Shown: positions 8,711 through 17,619 of the stretch, one piece after another
How the letters are laid out: the number at the start of each line of letters is the position of its first letter
How positions within the stretch are numbered: the first letter of the stretch is position 1
From: Gammaproteobacteria bacterium
GTDB lineage: Bacteria; Pseudomonadota; Gammaproteobacteria; HK1
DNA length: 64,000 bases
Reading direction: 5' to 3'
NCBI GenBank assembly: GCA_012103455.1
Contig: WLWT01000001.1
Span: forward strand, 1,474,001-1,538,000
The notes under the pieces: model-generated
The model's database searches: none
Told to the model about the DNA's origin: nothing
Seen by the model: only the letters and a program-made list of their open reading frames with translations
Program-made: the position numbers and the translations under genes

Positions 8711-8920
8711 GTTCTTCGGCGCCCCTGGCGCCAGAGGATTAAAAGGGAACAGCAGAAGCGTTCGCGGCGGGTTAGCTACCTCAAACGAACGTGAGCTGCG
8801 GCTGTCCCCGCAACTGTGAGCGGTGAGGCGGCGGCCACCAGAGCAGTCACTCGGACAGTCGTCAAGACTTCCGGGGAAGACGGGCCGCCACCTGTGATCC
8901 GTGAGCCAGGAGACCTGCCT
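8711..8920 (+). promoter_or_regulatory. Cobalamin (adenosylcobalamin) riboswitch
   Basis: The region shows the ordered conserved blocks of the cobalamin aptamer: GGATTAAAAGGGAA near 8736, the B12 box-like core GCTGTCCCCGCAACTGTGAG near 8801, a CACTCGGA/TTCCGGGGAAGACGG stretch, and GTGAGCCAGGAGACCTGCC at 8901-8919. It lies directly upstream of the cobalt uptake genes on the same strand. By analogy with other Cbi operons it would turn the operon down when cobalamin is plentiful. Confidence 0.93.
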
Positions 8921-9186
8921 TGGGCCGCGTCACCCCAACCTCCGGCCGGGGTAGCCGAAGGTGCGGCCAAGTCCGTTTCGGTGACGCCGTATAACTGGTG
9001 CGCCACTAGAACATGGTAACCACCAGTGCTTGTTGGATAGGCAACGGCGTAGAGTCGCCTGAGGGCGCGCGGACTGGCTGCATGGCTCGCTTCGAGTTCA
9101 AACCGCATCGTCTTCCCAGCGCTACGCCGTGCTCGATAACCGGGACTAAAAACATAGTGAATGCAGTGATCCGCGGGCGGTGGCCG

Positions 9187-10005
9187 ATGTTGTCGTTTGC
9201 TGTTAAGCGATCGCGAGCGTACTGGGCCGCTTTGTTAGTAGCGCTTGGGGCCATGGGCGCAAGCCAGAGTGTATTGGCCCATTTCCTGCTCATCTATACG
9301 CCGGAAGTCAATCTGCAACGGGCCGGCTCCGTCACCTTCAAGTTGATCTTCTGGCACCCCATGGCCAATGGCCAAGTAATGGCCCTAACCCAGCCCAAAG
9401 CTTTTTATTACCTGCACAAAGGCAAGCGGGTGGATCTGCTGCCGGCGCTATCGCCCATTGAATTCACGGGAGTAGCCAATTCAGCGCCCGCGTTTGAAGC
9501 GAGTGCCACGTTCAACCGTGTCGGCGACTATGTACTCGTATTCCACCAAGCCCCGTTCTATGAGGCGAGCGAAAATAAGTTCATCGAGCAGATCGCCAAA
9601 GCCTACGTCAACCATGCCGGCGTACCGGGGAACTGGGCGCAAGCGCTGGGTTTAGCCACCGAGATCGTGCCGCTGACCAAACCCACCAACGCGCTCGCCG
9701 GCTCCACCTTCACCGGTCAAGTGCTCGCCGAGGGCAAGCCGGTGCCCCATGCGGACATCGAAGTGGAGTACTTAGCCGCCGAGCCCGACATGGACACCAA
9801 CCGGCCCAAACCCGCCACCGTGGTACCACCGCCCGGCGGTGCCTTGGTGATAAAAAGCGACGCCAACGGTTACTTCACTTTCGGTATCCCACGGGCAGGT
9901 TTTTGGGGCTTCGCCGCCCTCGGCACCGGACCTGCGACGGTGTACGAAGGCAAGGCGCTATCCCAGGACGCCGTATTGTGGATCCGGGCTTACGAACTTA
10001 AATGA
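9187..10005 (+). CDS. DUF4198 periplasmic auxiliary component of the cobalt ECF transporter (CbiK/NikK-like)
   Basis: 272 residues from the ATG at 9187, chosen because a clear signal peptide follows (MLSFAVKRSRAYWAALLVAL, cleavage near LAHF). After cleavage the protein begins HFLLIYTPEVNL; an N-terminal His right after the signal peptide is typical of NikK/CbiK-type metal-binding components. A late SDANGYFTFGIPRAGFWGF fits the DUF4198 carboxypeptidase-regulatory-like fold. It is first in the riboswitch-controlled operon. Cobalt rather than nickel is inferred from the cobalamin riboswitch. Confidence 0.82.
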   Translation: MLSFAVKRSRAYWAALLVALGAMGASQSVLAHFLLIYTPEVNLQRAGSVTFKLIFWHPMANGQVMALTQPKAFYYLHKGKRVDLLPALSPIEFTGVANSAPAFEASATFNRVGDYVLVFHQAPFYEASENKFIEQIAKAYVNHAGVPGNWAQALGLATEIVPLTKPTNALAGSTFTGQVLAEGKPVPHADIEVEYLAAEPDMDTNRPKPATVVPPPGGALVIKSDANGYFTFGIPRAGFWGFAALGTGPATVYEGKALSQDAVLWIRAYELK

Positions 10006-10040
10006 TGGGGCACCCGAATGAATAATGGGGCACCCGAATG
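10001..10040. repeat. 20-bp tandem duplication between the DUF4198 gene and cbiM
   Basis: The unit aatgatggggcacccgaatg (10001-10020) is followed by a copy with one mismatch (10021-10040). The first copy contains the stop codon of the DUF4198 gene. Confidence 0.92.
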
Positions 10041-10053
10041 TTGGTAATAGCTG

Positions 10054-10677
10054 ATGCATATCGTTGACGGCGTCCTATCCGCTGAAGTATTGAGCGGCGG
10101 CGCCCTATTGGCTTTGGCGGGGGTTGGCTACGGGCTCAAACAATTAGAGCTGGAAAAGATCCCCACCGCCGGTGTACTGAGCGCCGCTTTTTTCGTCGCC
10201 TCGCTCATCAGCGTACCCGTGGGACCGGCCAGTGCTCATCTCATTATGAATGGGTTAGCGGGCTTGGTACTCGGGTGGGCCGCCTTTCCCGCGCTGTTTG
10301 TGGGACTACTGCTACAAGCGGTGTTCTTCGGCTTCGGCGGCCTTACCGTGCTCGGGGTCAACACCCTCAACACCGCCCTCCCGGCGATCGCCGCTTATTA
10401 TCTCTGCCGCATGGGGCTACGCGCGATTCCTGGCCCCAAGGCGGCGTTTTGCTGGGGCGCGCTGGGTGGCGGTGCGGCGATCGCCCTCACTACCCTCGCG
10501 GTGGCCCTCAGCTTGGCTTTGTCCGGGGATGAATTCTTGACCGCGGCGAAACTCATTTTAGTGGCTCACATCCCCATCATGCTGATAGAAGCGTGTCTGT
10601 GCGGCGCGGCGGTCGCGCTCATCAGCCGGGTCAAACCGGAACTCATCGTTGCACCGCTTCGGCCAATGGGTGCATGA
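10054..10677 (+). CDS. cbiM: Cobalt ECF transporter substrate-specific component CbiM
   Basis: 207 residues starting MHIVDGVLS. The N-terminal Met-His-Ile/x-x-His-type segment is the metal-binding hook of CbiM/NikM; in this protein the first His is present. About six membrane helices follow, with the conserved VPVGPASAHLIMNGLAGLVLGW and GLTVLGVNTLN. It captures Co2+ in the membrane and works with CbiQ and CbiO. CbiN is not present; a CbiL-type protein takes its position. Confidence 0.93.
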   Translation: MHIVDGVLSAEVLSGGALLALAGVGYGLKQLELEKIPTAGVLSAAFFVASLISVPVGPASAHLIMNGLAGLVLGWAAFPALFVGLLLQAVFFGFGGLTVLGVNTLNTALPAIAAYYLCRMGLRAIPGPKAAFCWGALGGGAAIALTTLAVALSLALSGDEFLTAAKLILVAHIPIMLIEACLCGAAVALISRVKPELIVAPLRPMGA

Positions 10678-10689
10678 GCGTCCGGGCGT

Positions 10690-11307
10690 ATGAGAGCCCG
10701 GGCGCCTAGCGGCAAGCGCATGCGCGGCCTCATCCGCTGCGGTTTGCTCGCCACGGTGTGCTTGGTCTTAACGCCGATCACCCACGCCCACAAACTGATC
10801 CTTTCGGTGTACGCAACGGGGGACCGGTTTGAAGGGGAACTCGGATTTTCAGACGGCACGATGGCAGCCGATGCCACTATCCACGTCAGCGACCGGCAAG
10901 GTAATGCCCTGGCCCAAATCATCACCGACGCCGAAGGTTTTTTTACCTACAACCCAGCGGCCCGCGCGGACCACATATTCCACGCTAACTTAGGTGCAGG
11001 TCACGCGGCCGAAGTCCATCTAGGCGCCGATGAACTGCCGTTGGGGCAGGCGCGCGGCGATGCAAAGCCAGTGCGTCCAATAACGGCCCCGATTGCGGCG
11101 GTCCCCAAAGATCAAACGCAACTCGATGAGACCCGGCTGGCCGCCCTCATCGCGCAAGAGATAAAACCGCTGCGCAAGGAGATCGCCAGTTATAAAGAAC
11201 AGCGTAATCTGCAAACCCTGCTAGGCGGGATCGGCTACATCATCGGTTTATGCGGTATCGCTTTTTATCTGGCCGCACGCCAAAAGTTGAAACACGGTTC
11301 ACGCTAG
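10690..11307 (+). CDS. cbiL: CbiL/NikL-like auxiliary subunit of the cobalt transporter
   Basis: 205 residues: signal or anchor helix near residues 15-32 (CGLLATVCLVLTPITHA) followed by HKLILSVYATGDRFEGELGFSDG, a beta-rich periplasmic domain, a charged coiled stretch (ALIAQEIKPLRKEIASYKEQRNLQ is the clearest part), and one C-terminal membrane helix. This is the layout of NikL/CbiL, which replaces CbiN in some ECF systems. A second ATG at 10720 is an alternative start. It lies between cbiM and cbiQ and its stop overlaps the next start. Confidence 0.82.
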   Translation: MRARAPSGKRMRGLIRCGLLATVCLVLTPITHAHKLILSVYATGDRFEGELGFSDGTMAADATIHVSDRQGNALAQIITDAEGFFTYNPAARADHIFHANLGAGHAAEVHLGADELPLGQARGDAKPVRPITAPIAAVPKDQTQLDETRLAALIAQEIKPLRKEIASYKEQRNLQTLLGGIGYIIGLCGIAFYLAARQKLKHGSR

Positions 11308-12083
11308 TGGCTCACGTCCTGGATCACGGGCCCAATGCCAGACTAGCGCCGGCCCTCATCGAGCGCATCGATCCCAGGGCGCGAATCGTAGCGGCCGTTG
11401 TATTCGCCATCGTCACAGTGTCCTCGGCCACCCTCACCGCCTTGTTACTCGCTCTCGCCACCGCGGCCGGCGCACTGCTAGTCAGCGGCGCCCCCCTGCT
11501 CGGAACCTTGAAACGTATGTTGGTGATGGATGGATTCATCATCATCTTGCTGCTTTTATTACCTTTCACAGTCCCGGGCGATCCAGCGTTCACCCTCTTC
11601 GGGCTGAGCGCATCATTCGAGGGCGTGGAGCGGGCGGTGCACATCGCCCTTAAAGCCAACGCGGTGGTATTGCTACTACTGGTCTTGGTGGGAACCTTGG
11701 AGCCGGTCACTTTCGGCCATGCACTCCTCAGACTCAAAGTGCCGCCAACGCTCATTCATCTTTTGCTGTTCACGGTACGCTACATTGATGTTTTGCACGA
11801 TGAATACCTGCGCGCCCGGATCGCGATGAAAGCGCGGGGCTTCAGGCCAGCCAACTCCCGGCATACATACGTTTGCATCGGTTATCTGGTGGGCATGATA
11901 TTGATACGGGCGGTCGAGCGCTCCGAACGCATTTTGGCGGCCATGAAATGCCGCGGCTTCTGTGGCCATATTTATTTACTAGACGAGCGCGTCTATACCC
12001 GCGCTGATCTTTATTTCGCCGCCCTCGCACTACTCGGTTTGGCACTCATCGCCGCGGCAAACGTCTTTGGCGTCAATGTCTAA
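11307..12083 (+). CDS. cbiQ: Cobalt ECF transporter membrane component CbiQ
   Basis: 258 residues if translated from the GTG at 11307, which overlaps the cbiL stop (TAGTG). A longer version would run 57 bases into cbiL. It is an EcfT-family protein with five or more membrane helices and the two coupling motifs ARIAMKARGFRP and ERILAAMKCRGFCG (the A-R-G pattern) that dock onto CbiO. Its stop overlaps the cbiO start (TAATG). Confidence 0.9.
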   Translation: MAHVLDHGPNARLAPALIERIDPRARIVAAVVFAIVTVSSATLTALLLALATAAGALLVSGAPLLGTLKRMLVMDGFIIILLLLLPFTVPGDPAFTLFGLSASFEGVERAVHIALKANAVVLLLLVLVGTLEPVTFGHALLRLKVPPTLIHLLLFTVRYIDVLHDEYLRARIAMKARGFRPANSRHTYVCIGYLVGMILIRAVERSERILAAMKCRGFCGHIYLLDERVYTRADLYFAALALLGLALIAAANVFGVNV

Positions 12084-12772
12084 TGGCTGCGCTCATCGAA
12101 CTGAACAGCATTCACTTCGCGTACGCCGCACAGCCGGACGTACTGCGCGGCGTCGATCTGCGATTAGACGCGGGTGAACGCCTTTGCATCACAGGTACCA
12201 ATGGCGCCGGCAAAAGCACGCTGTTGCAACTCATCGTCGGTTTGGTCACGCCGCGGCAAGGCACGATCCGGGCATTCGGACACATCCGTCAACGCGAGCC
12301 GGACTTTCACGAAGTACGCCGCTTGGCCGGCTTGGTGTTTCAAGATCCCGATGATCAACTGTTTTGTCCAACGGTGGCCGAAGACATCGCTTTCGGCCCG
12401 CTTAATCTAGGCAAGAATAAAGCCGAGGCGCTAGCTATCGTCGATGCGGTTTTAAGCCAACTCGACATTGTCCATTGTAGGGATCGGGTGACCCACAAGC
12501 TTTCGGGCGGAGAGAAAAGACTGGTTACATTGGCGGCGGTGTTGGCCATGGAGCCACGGGTGTTATTGCTTGACGAACCGAATAACGCGCTCGACGAGGC
12601 CGCCACCGAGCGGCTGGTGGAAGTACTGACGGGGTTGCCACAAGCTATGATCATGGTGTCCCACGATGCCCATTTTCGAAGACATATCGCCACGCGCACC
12701 CTGCGGCTACACGACGGGCGAATCACGCCACCGCCCGAAGCCCGCTGCCAACACGCCCCCAAAAAGCAATAG
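12083..12772 (+). CDS. cbiO: Cobalt ECF transporter ATPase CbiO
   Basis: 229 residues. Walker A GTNGAGKST (38-46), Q-loop FQDPDDQLF as in other CbiO proteins, signature LSGGEKR, Walker B LLLDEPNNALD and a switch His in MVSHDAHF. All elements are intact. It energises CbiM-CbiL-CbiQ. Last gene of the riboswitch-controlled operon; everything after it up to 13.4 kb is decayed material. Confidence 0.93.
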   Translation: MAALIELNSIHFAYAAQPDVLRGVDLRLDAGERLCITGTNGAGKSTLLQLIVGLVTPRQGTIRAFGHIRQREPDFHEVRRLAGLVFQDPDDQLFCPTVAEDIAFGPLNLGKNKAEALAIVDAVLSQLDIVHCRDRVTHKLSGGEKRLVTLAAVLAMEPRVLLLDEPNNALDEAATERLVEVLTGLPQAMIMVSHDAHFRRHIATRTLRLHDGRITPPPEARCQHAPKKQ

Positions 12773-12840
12773 CTGCCGCAGTCATAGTCGTGCCTATCAC
12801 CGGTCGGGATGCAGCGGGTCGCAACGTTCGTTCTGTTATC

Positions 12841-12985
12841 ACATCAGGTCAAAATGCTATTCGCACATCATTTTTAATGAATGGCAGTGCTTCTGTAGCA
12901 TTATTAGCTTTTATCGGCCACCTAGCGCAAATACAGCCCGAAAGCCTAACCTCGTTTGCTACAGCGATTTCCAATTCGAAGATAT
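12841..12985 (+). pseudogene. Fragment of a small hydrophobic protein
   Basis: The stretch reads GQNAIRTSFLMNGSASVALLAFIGHLAQ..., a hydrophobic segment that resembles the start of a small membrane protein common in proteobacteria and some mobile elements. It breaks off where the IS4 remnant begins. No complete gene can be built around it. Confidence 0.35.
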
Positions 12986-13349
12986 TCATCGGTTTATGCA
13001 AACCTTGTTTGCCCAACACGTCCATGCGAGGCGAGTGTACTCGTTGGCTAACGCAACGCTAGGTGTCATCACCAGTGCCTCTCTAGCCGTGCACTTGATG
13101 GGCCAGGGTTTAGCGCAAGCACGAGGCGGGTTACGAAAACATGCCATCAAACAAGTCGATAGATTGTTGTCGAACGCAAAGTGAGAGGTGTGGGAGTTGT
13201 TTCGCCATTGGGTGCCCTATGTTGTGGGTTCGCGTGAAGATAGCGTGACGGCGCTGGAGTGGACCGAGTTTGATGCCGATGGACAATCGACACTGATGCT
13301 CTCAATGGTCACCCGCCATGGGCGCTCTACACCTATGGTTTGGCGACGG
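12985..13349 (+). pseudogene. IS4-family transposase, N-terminal remnant
   Basis: The translation HARRVYSLANATLGVITSASLAVH...KHAIKQVDRLLSN is the N-terminal region of IS4-family transposases. An in-frame TGA at 13182-13184 interrupts it, after which the same frame continues with VWELFRHWVPYVVGSRED and VTALEWTEFDADGQ, where the first catalytic Asp of the DDE triad is seen. The remnant ends near VWRR at 13349, where unrelated sequence begins. No terminal repeats were recognised. Confidence 0.8.
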
Positions 13350-13381
13350 GTGTCGAGTGTCTTCTCGACCGCCATCGCCAG

Positions 13382-14341
13382 CTACCGCTTGGTGATCTTC
13401 GGACCGGCGTAGACGACGTAGACCGGTCTATCTGCCGCAACGGGCCACGAGAAGTGGAGACGGAGCGTCAAATGCGAGATTTTCCCGTGCCAAGTGCAGA
13501 ACAGCGAGCTCGCCGGATCCTCGGGATGGATGAAAGTAAGCTCATGGCGGAAGTCGCGCTTCTCGGAATCCGACGAGTCGGAAAACAGCGCCCGCTCCCC
13601 CGTGAAATAATCCTGATAGATGCGATGACCTTCCGCATCGTGCGCACCGTCATCGCCAAATGCACCCGCGAAGCGGTCCAGAACATCGAGTAACACCAAA
13701 AATCTGTCCGCTGCGCTCTTCGCGAACGGAATCCCGTCAAGAGGCGCGAAACAATCGTCCGCGAACATGAGATTTGCGAAGCGCTTCCCCGCTGCCTCGC
13801 GCAATTCGTCCCACGAGCCAAGAGGCGCCGCTCGACTGCGCATTGCGCCTTCGAGTGTTTCCGCGCGCCACCAGTTCTCAACGTCCACGTTTCGATTGTC
13901 GATCCCTTCGGCCTCTAGGACCCAAGTCACCCCTAGAGGGGAGCAACACCACGCGGACTGAGTCAGGCTGACCAAACCACATTCCACGCCGTGCAGAATC
14001 CTGAATGCCGCCTCCCCGACGGCAGTGTCCGTAACGATTTCACCCTTGCATTCCAGCCAGTCGTCCTCGCCGTGCCGCCGCACATCGTCCCAGAACGGAC
14101 CGGTTCGGGTCAGCCAGGTCATGATGGCACGCCGGCTCTCCAAGCCGAGATTGCCGATTGCTTGCTGCATGGACATCCCCGCTATGGGTCTCGTATTGAG
14201 AATCGTCCTGTGGCATTGGATTTCGCGGCCGAAGCGTCTCGCGGTCCCGCGCAAGGCCATCAGTTGAGATAGCGCATCGCGAAATCCGGCCAGGTCGCGG
14301 AACTGCTCATGAACCGACAGGTCGTTGGCCAGAAGGTCCAT
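13382..14341 (-). CDS. Unknown protein, third gene of a DUF262/ATPase operon
   Basis: 319 residues from the ATG at 14341, one base after the stop of the ATPase gene. I do not recognise a named domain. It is soluble, rich in Trp and Asp, and shows segments that look conserved in kind: LMALRGTARRFGREIQCHR near the start, TGPFWDD and DDWLEC in the first half, and a C-terminal block with DFRHELTFIHPEDP, FCTWHGKI and PVYVVYAGPKITKR. It is the terminal gene of a tightly packed operon whose other products look like defence proteins, so an effector or nuclease role is a reasonable guess, with no catalytic motif to prove it. Confidence 0.6.
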   Translation of the reverse strand: MDLLANDLSVHEQFRDLAGFRDALSQLMALRGTARRFGREIQCHRTILNTRPIAGMSMQQAIGNLGLESRRAIMTWLTRTGPFWDDVRRHGEDDWLECKGEIVTDTAVGEAAFRILHGVECGLVSLTQSAWCCSPLGVTWVLEAEGIDNRNVDVENWWRAETLEGAMRSRAAPLGSWDELREAAGKRFANLMFADDCFAPLDGIPFAKSAADRFLVLLDVLDRFAGAFGDDGAHDAEGHRIYQDYFTGERALFSDSSDSEKRDFRHELTFIHPEDPASSLFCTWHGKISHLTLRLHFSWPVAADRPVYVVYAGPKITKR

Positions 14342-14342
14342 G

Positions 14343-15515
14343 TCAACTCCAACCGGCCAGATACTGCATGTCATGATCGATTTGATCGAAAAACCCTGCG
14401 GGCCAGTTGTCTATACCACCTTCTGCATCTATGGATGGGCTCTCGATCTGAGCCGCGCCCGACGCTTCGGCTTCGTGGCGGGGACGGAAGAAATACAGGG
14501 CGGCGTCGCTGGCCTCGAGGACGCCATCCCTGACTGCACGCCGGATACCGTTCAGGATATGGTCGCTATGGGATTCAATCATCACCTGTACGCCGGCCCC
14601 CGCCGCTTGGGCCAGTAATTTGCCCATCCTGGCCTGCCCCCCCGGATGTAGATGCACTTCAGGGTTCTCAATGAGCAGCAAGTCATCGCGTTTCGCAGAC
14701 AGGATCGCGACGATGATGGGCAACACCTGGGTGATGCCAAACCCGGTATGGCCTGGGCGATGGAACTGCGTATCCCGTGACGTGCGCACCCCCAGTGTGA
14801 CGGCATTGACGTGCGCCACGGGCGACAGGTCCATCCCGAAGCCAGGAAAGAACTCACCCATGCGTGCTTCGACTTGCCGTAGCAGGGTGGGAGGGGTCCC
14901 CGCTACAAGCAGCGGGATAGCGACACGCTCGTCCGCTCCCGAGTACAAGACGCTGGCCGCGTGTTCGCCACTCTCGCCCACCACGGGGGTCAGCTCGGGA
15001 TCCTCCAATGGGTAGATGTCTCGCGGCCCCAGCCGTTCGGCGGCAAGCCAGCTCAGGCCGCGCAAACGCCTCGCTAAAGAGCCACCTGCGGGCGAGTTGG
15101 CCACCGCCTCCGGGAGCAGGTGCTGCAACGGTTGTGAATGCTCCGTCCGCCACTGCGCATCGTTGTGTGCGGGCGCCTGCACCCGCAGCACTGCCATCGA
15201 CATCGCCCCTTGCTCGCCGCGGAACTCCCACTCAATCAGGCCGGCCTCATCGTCCTCGAGCGCCAACGAAAACTCTCGCCCTCCGCTGATCTGATCGATT
15301 ACATCCCTGACAGCGCCTAGACAAAGCGCTGCACCATTGAGCATGAGCCGCTGAGACCATTCGTGCTCACGCATTGTCTGATGCAATAGAACGATGGCCT
15401 GCAGCACCGAGGACTTGCCGGAGGCGTTGAGGCCGGACAGCAGCGTGAGCCGCCGCAGCGGTAGCTTCAGTCTCTCGAAGCACTTGAAGTGCCGAAGGTC
15501 AATCCGTGTGATCAC
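14343..15515 (-). CDS. OLD/ABC-like AAA ATPase with C-terminal DUF3696
   Basis: 390 residues from a GTG at 15515; an ATG at 15551 would give a longer overlap with the preceding gene. Walker A GLNASGKSS (28-36) follows the start ITRIDLRHFKCFERLKLPL, typical of SMC/OLD-type ATPases. Later come GFGITQVLPIIVAIL in the signature position, Walker B LLLIENPEVHLHP near residues 280-292, and ESHSDHILNGIRRAV. The end, DNWPAGFFDQIDHDMQYL, matches the DUF3696 tail. No TOPRIM nuclease domain is attached, unlike OLD or GajA. It overlaps the DUF262 gene by 17 bases and is followed by the unknown gene after 1 base. Confidence 0.85.
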   Translation of the reverse strand: MITRIDLRHFKCFERLKLPLRRLTLLSGLNASGKSSVLQAIVLLHQTMREHEWSQRLMLNGAALCLGAVRDVIDQISGGREFSLALEDDEAGLIEWEFRGEQGAMSMAVLRVQAPAHNDAQWRTEHSQPLQHLLPEAVANSPAGGSLARRLRGLSWLAAERLGPRDIYPLEDPELTPVVGESGEHAASVLYSGADERVAIPLLVAGTPPTLLRQVEARMGEFFPGFGMDLSPVAHVNAVTLGVRTSRDTQFHRPGHTGFGITQVLPIIVAILSAKRDDLLLIENPEVHLHPGGQARMGKLLAQAAGAGVQVMIESHSDHILNGIRRAVRDGVLEASDAALYFFRPRHEAEASGAAQIESPSIDAEGGIDNWPAGFFDQIDHDMQYLAGWS

Positions 15516-16608
15516 CGAGAACCTCCCGCAGCGCCATCCGGGCCATTTCAAACCGTCTCTTCACCTTCTTGGGGTCGTTCGGGCCGCGGGTGATGGTCGT
15601 GTTGAACTCATCGTCCCACAGCAGAAGTTGGATCGCATCTCGAAGTGACTCGGCGTGCTCTTCGATATAGGCCGTCGAGTAGCGCGACAGTCCGGTGGAC
15701 ATCACGTCCCAAAAAGAAGCGTTGAGCACAGTCCTTTGCTCTTGTTCGGGTTCGTGCTTGCGAAATGCGTGACGTTCAAAGAGCAGATAATTGTTGGCCA
15801 GACCAACACGGAACATCGCAGAAAGCGCTGTCAACTCCGTGGCGTTCATCTCGTTCATGCTACGCAGGGAACGAGCAAGAAAATCGTCCATGTCGTCGCG
15901 CTGATAAGCATCGACACCCAGCAGTTGAAACGCACAGAAACGGTTGACGAACTCGCGGTCCCGCATCGTCTTGGAACTCAGGCTGCCGCCTGTCGCCTTT
16001 ATGAATATATCGGTATGTGCTTCTTCCTTGAGGAATTGAGTCGCCTTCCCCATGTAAAGACAGTTACGCATTTGTTGACGCGTCAACTGCAAACCGCCGT
16101 TGACGCGCTCGAAGATATCGAGCCTGGCTCGTTCGGGGGCTTTCGAGTCGATGATATAGAAGATGAGGTTGCAGTCCTCGACACGGTTCCGGAATTTGGG
16201 CTGTAAGTCCGCAAACCGTTTGCCATCAAGCTCGGAACGGTCGGGCAGCCGGAGCTTGAGTTCGCCATCGACGAAGCGCTTGAATGTGGACAGCCGTTGT
16301 AAGCCATCGACCACTACCATTCGGCCCTCGGGATCTTCCGCCATGTAGAAAACCGGCAACGGAATTCGCATGATCACGGATTCGACCAGCTTGCTTTGCT
16401 TGTCTTCGGTCCAGATGAAGTCGCGCTGAAAGTCGGGATTCATCACGTAGCGGCCCTGCTCGATCCGGTGCAGCACGTCACGAACAGTCCGGTGATCGTT
16501 TCGTATCAGCATTTCGTCGAGTGGGTAGTCGCCCCATGGCGCGCCTCGCTTTTCGATGCCTTCCAACTCTTCGGTTTCAACCGACTGATCAAGTACTTCT
16601 GTGTTCAT
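15499..16608 (-). CDS. DUF262 (ParB/Srx-fold, GmrS-like) protein
   Basis: 369 residues from the ATG at 16608, with AGGA and AAGG upstream. The DUF262 core is clear: NPDFQRDFIWTEDKQSKLVESVI (residues 57-79), IPLPVFYM, then VVDGLQRLSTF (100-109), a variant of the usual DGQQRLTT nucleotide-binding loop with Leu for the first Gln, and FERVNGGLQLTRQQMRN. There is no fused DUF1524 nuclease, so it is not a complete GmrSD enzyme. DUF262 proteins bind and hydrolyse NTPs in restriction of modified DNA. First gene of the three-gene operon. Confidence 0.85.
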   Translation of the reverse strand: MNTEVLDQSVETEELEGIEKRGAPWGDYPLDEMLIRNDHRTVRDVLHRIEQGRYVMNPDFQRDFIWTEDKQSKLVESVIMRIPLPVFYMAEDPEGRMVVVDGLQRLSTFKRFVDGELKLRLPDRSELDGKRFADLQPKFRNRVEDCNLIFYIIDSKAPERARLDIFERVNGGLQLTRQQMRNCLYMGKATQFLKEEAHTDIFIKATGGSLSSKTMRDREFVNRFCAFQLLGVDAYQRDDMDDFLARSLRSMNEMNATELTALSAMFRVGLANNYLLFERHAFRKHEPEQEQRTVLNASFWDVMSTGLSRYSTAYIEEHAESLRDAIQLLLWDDEFNTTITRGPNDPKKVKRRFEMARMALREVLGDHTD

Positions 16609-17016
16609 AACCTTGGCGTCCTGCGCCTCCGGCAGTTTCGAAACGGCTTGGATGCGCCGCTGATGCTGCGCGCGATGCGTGACACGTCCGTCCGTCGCCT
16701 CTTGGGTTCCGTCAAAAGGCACCGTGGCGCGATGAGTACCCGCGGCAGGGATTCTTTCACCGCGAGAACGGAAGGATTACGCGAACATGATAGTCTGGAA
16801 GCGTCTTTTTAGCAGCACCATTATCACCACATGAAATGAAATCGCTGCACCTGGCAGCGTATCCCATGTCGCGCCACTAATGCTGCGCGTTTTGGTTCCC
16901 TCCGCGCTACGCGCTCCGACCGCAGCTGACCTGGACCGTTAGAGCGTCGGGCATCCCTTCGGTGCAAGACTAAGCTATGCTCGCCAGATATCGTATCGTG
17001 AACTAGAGAATAATCT

Positions 17017-17619
17017 GTGCCACTGAAAAGAAACACTGTAGATGCAAGCCGCTTCAACCCTGCGGCCGAGTTGCCTTACCAGCTGAGGATCGATGATTTT
17101 CGCCTCGCTCTCCAGGACGTTTACGACTTTTTCTATGACGTAAACGAGCATCTTGCAGGCAAGGGTCTGCAGCGGCTTGATGACATGCTGAGGCCCGCCA
17201 TTATGTCTGGCGTCCTTTCCGATATGCTCACGGCCAGCCTTGCAACGCATGCACGCGTATTGGTCGAAAACGCGTACTTTAACGGCCATCCTGATTGGGT
17301 CGTACAGGGCGTATATCCAAAGAACTCCGTGAAAGCTGGTGAAAAAGGAGTCGAAATCAAGTCCACGCGTAAGAAGGGTGGCGCAGTAGACACGCACGAA
17401 GCAAGAGAACAGTGGATGTGCATCTTCCTCTACGAGGTAGATACCGAGTCTGAACCGGCGATAGACCGCAAGCCGATGGCATTTACCGAAGTCTACTTAG
17501 GTCACGTAACGACAGATGATTTCAGGAAGAACACTCGCGGAGAGTTGGGAACGCGGACGGCAACTCTCCACGCTGATGGCATAAAAAAGCTCAGAGAGCG
17601 TTGGATTTATCTCGCCTAA
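17017..17619 (+). CDS. Putative type II restriction endonuclease (PD-(D/E)XK)
   Basis: 200 residues with a GTG start. A helical first half is followed by NGHPDWVVQGVYPKNSV and GVEIKSTRKKGG: Asp93 and Glu113-x-Lys115 form the PD...(E)xK nuclease core. The gene is convergent with an adjacent DNA methyltransferase and overlaps its end by 4 bases, the classical arrangement of a type II restriction-modification pair. Recognition sequence unknown. The gene is less GC-rich than the metabolic genes around it. Confidence 0.75.
   Translation: MPLKRNTVDASRFNPAAELPYQLRIDDFRLALQDVYDFFYDVNEHLAGKGLQRLDDMLRPAIMSGVLSDMLTASLATHARVLVENAYFNGHPDWVVQGVYPKNSVKAGEKGVEIKSTRKKGGAVDTHEAREQWMCIFLYEVDTESEPAIDRKPMAFTEVYLGHVTTDDFRKNTRGELGTRTATLHADGIKKLRERWIYLA

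Noticed and set aside
12666..13184. A 172-residue gene overlapping the end of cbiO
   Set aside because: Its first part is the shifted shadow of cbiO and its last part is the IS4 transposase remnant; there is no single protein.
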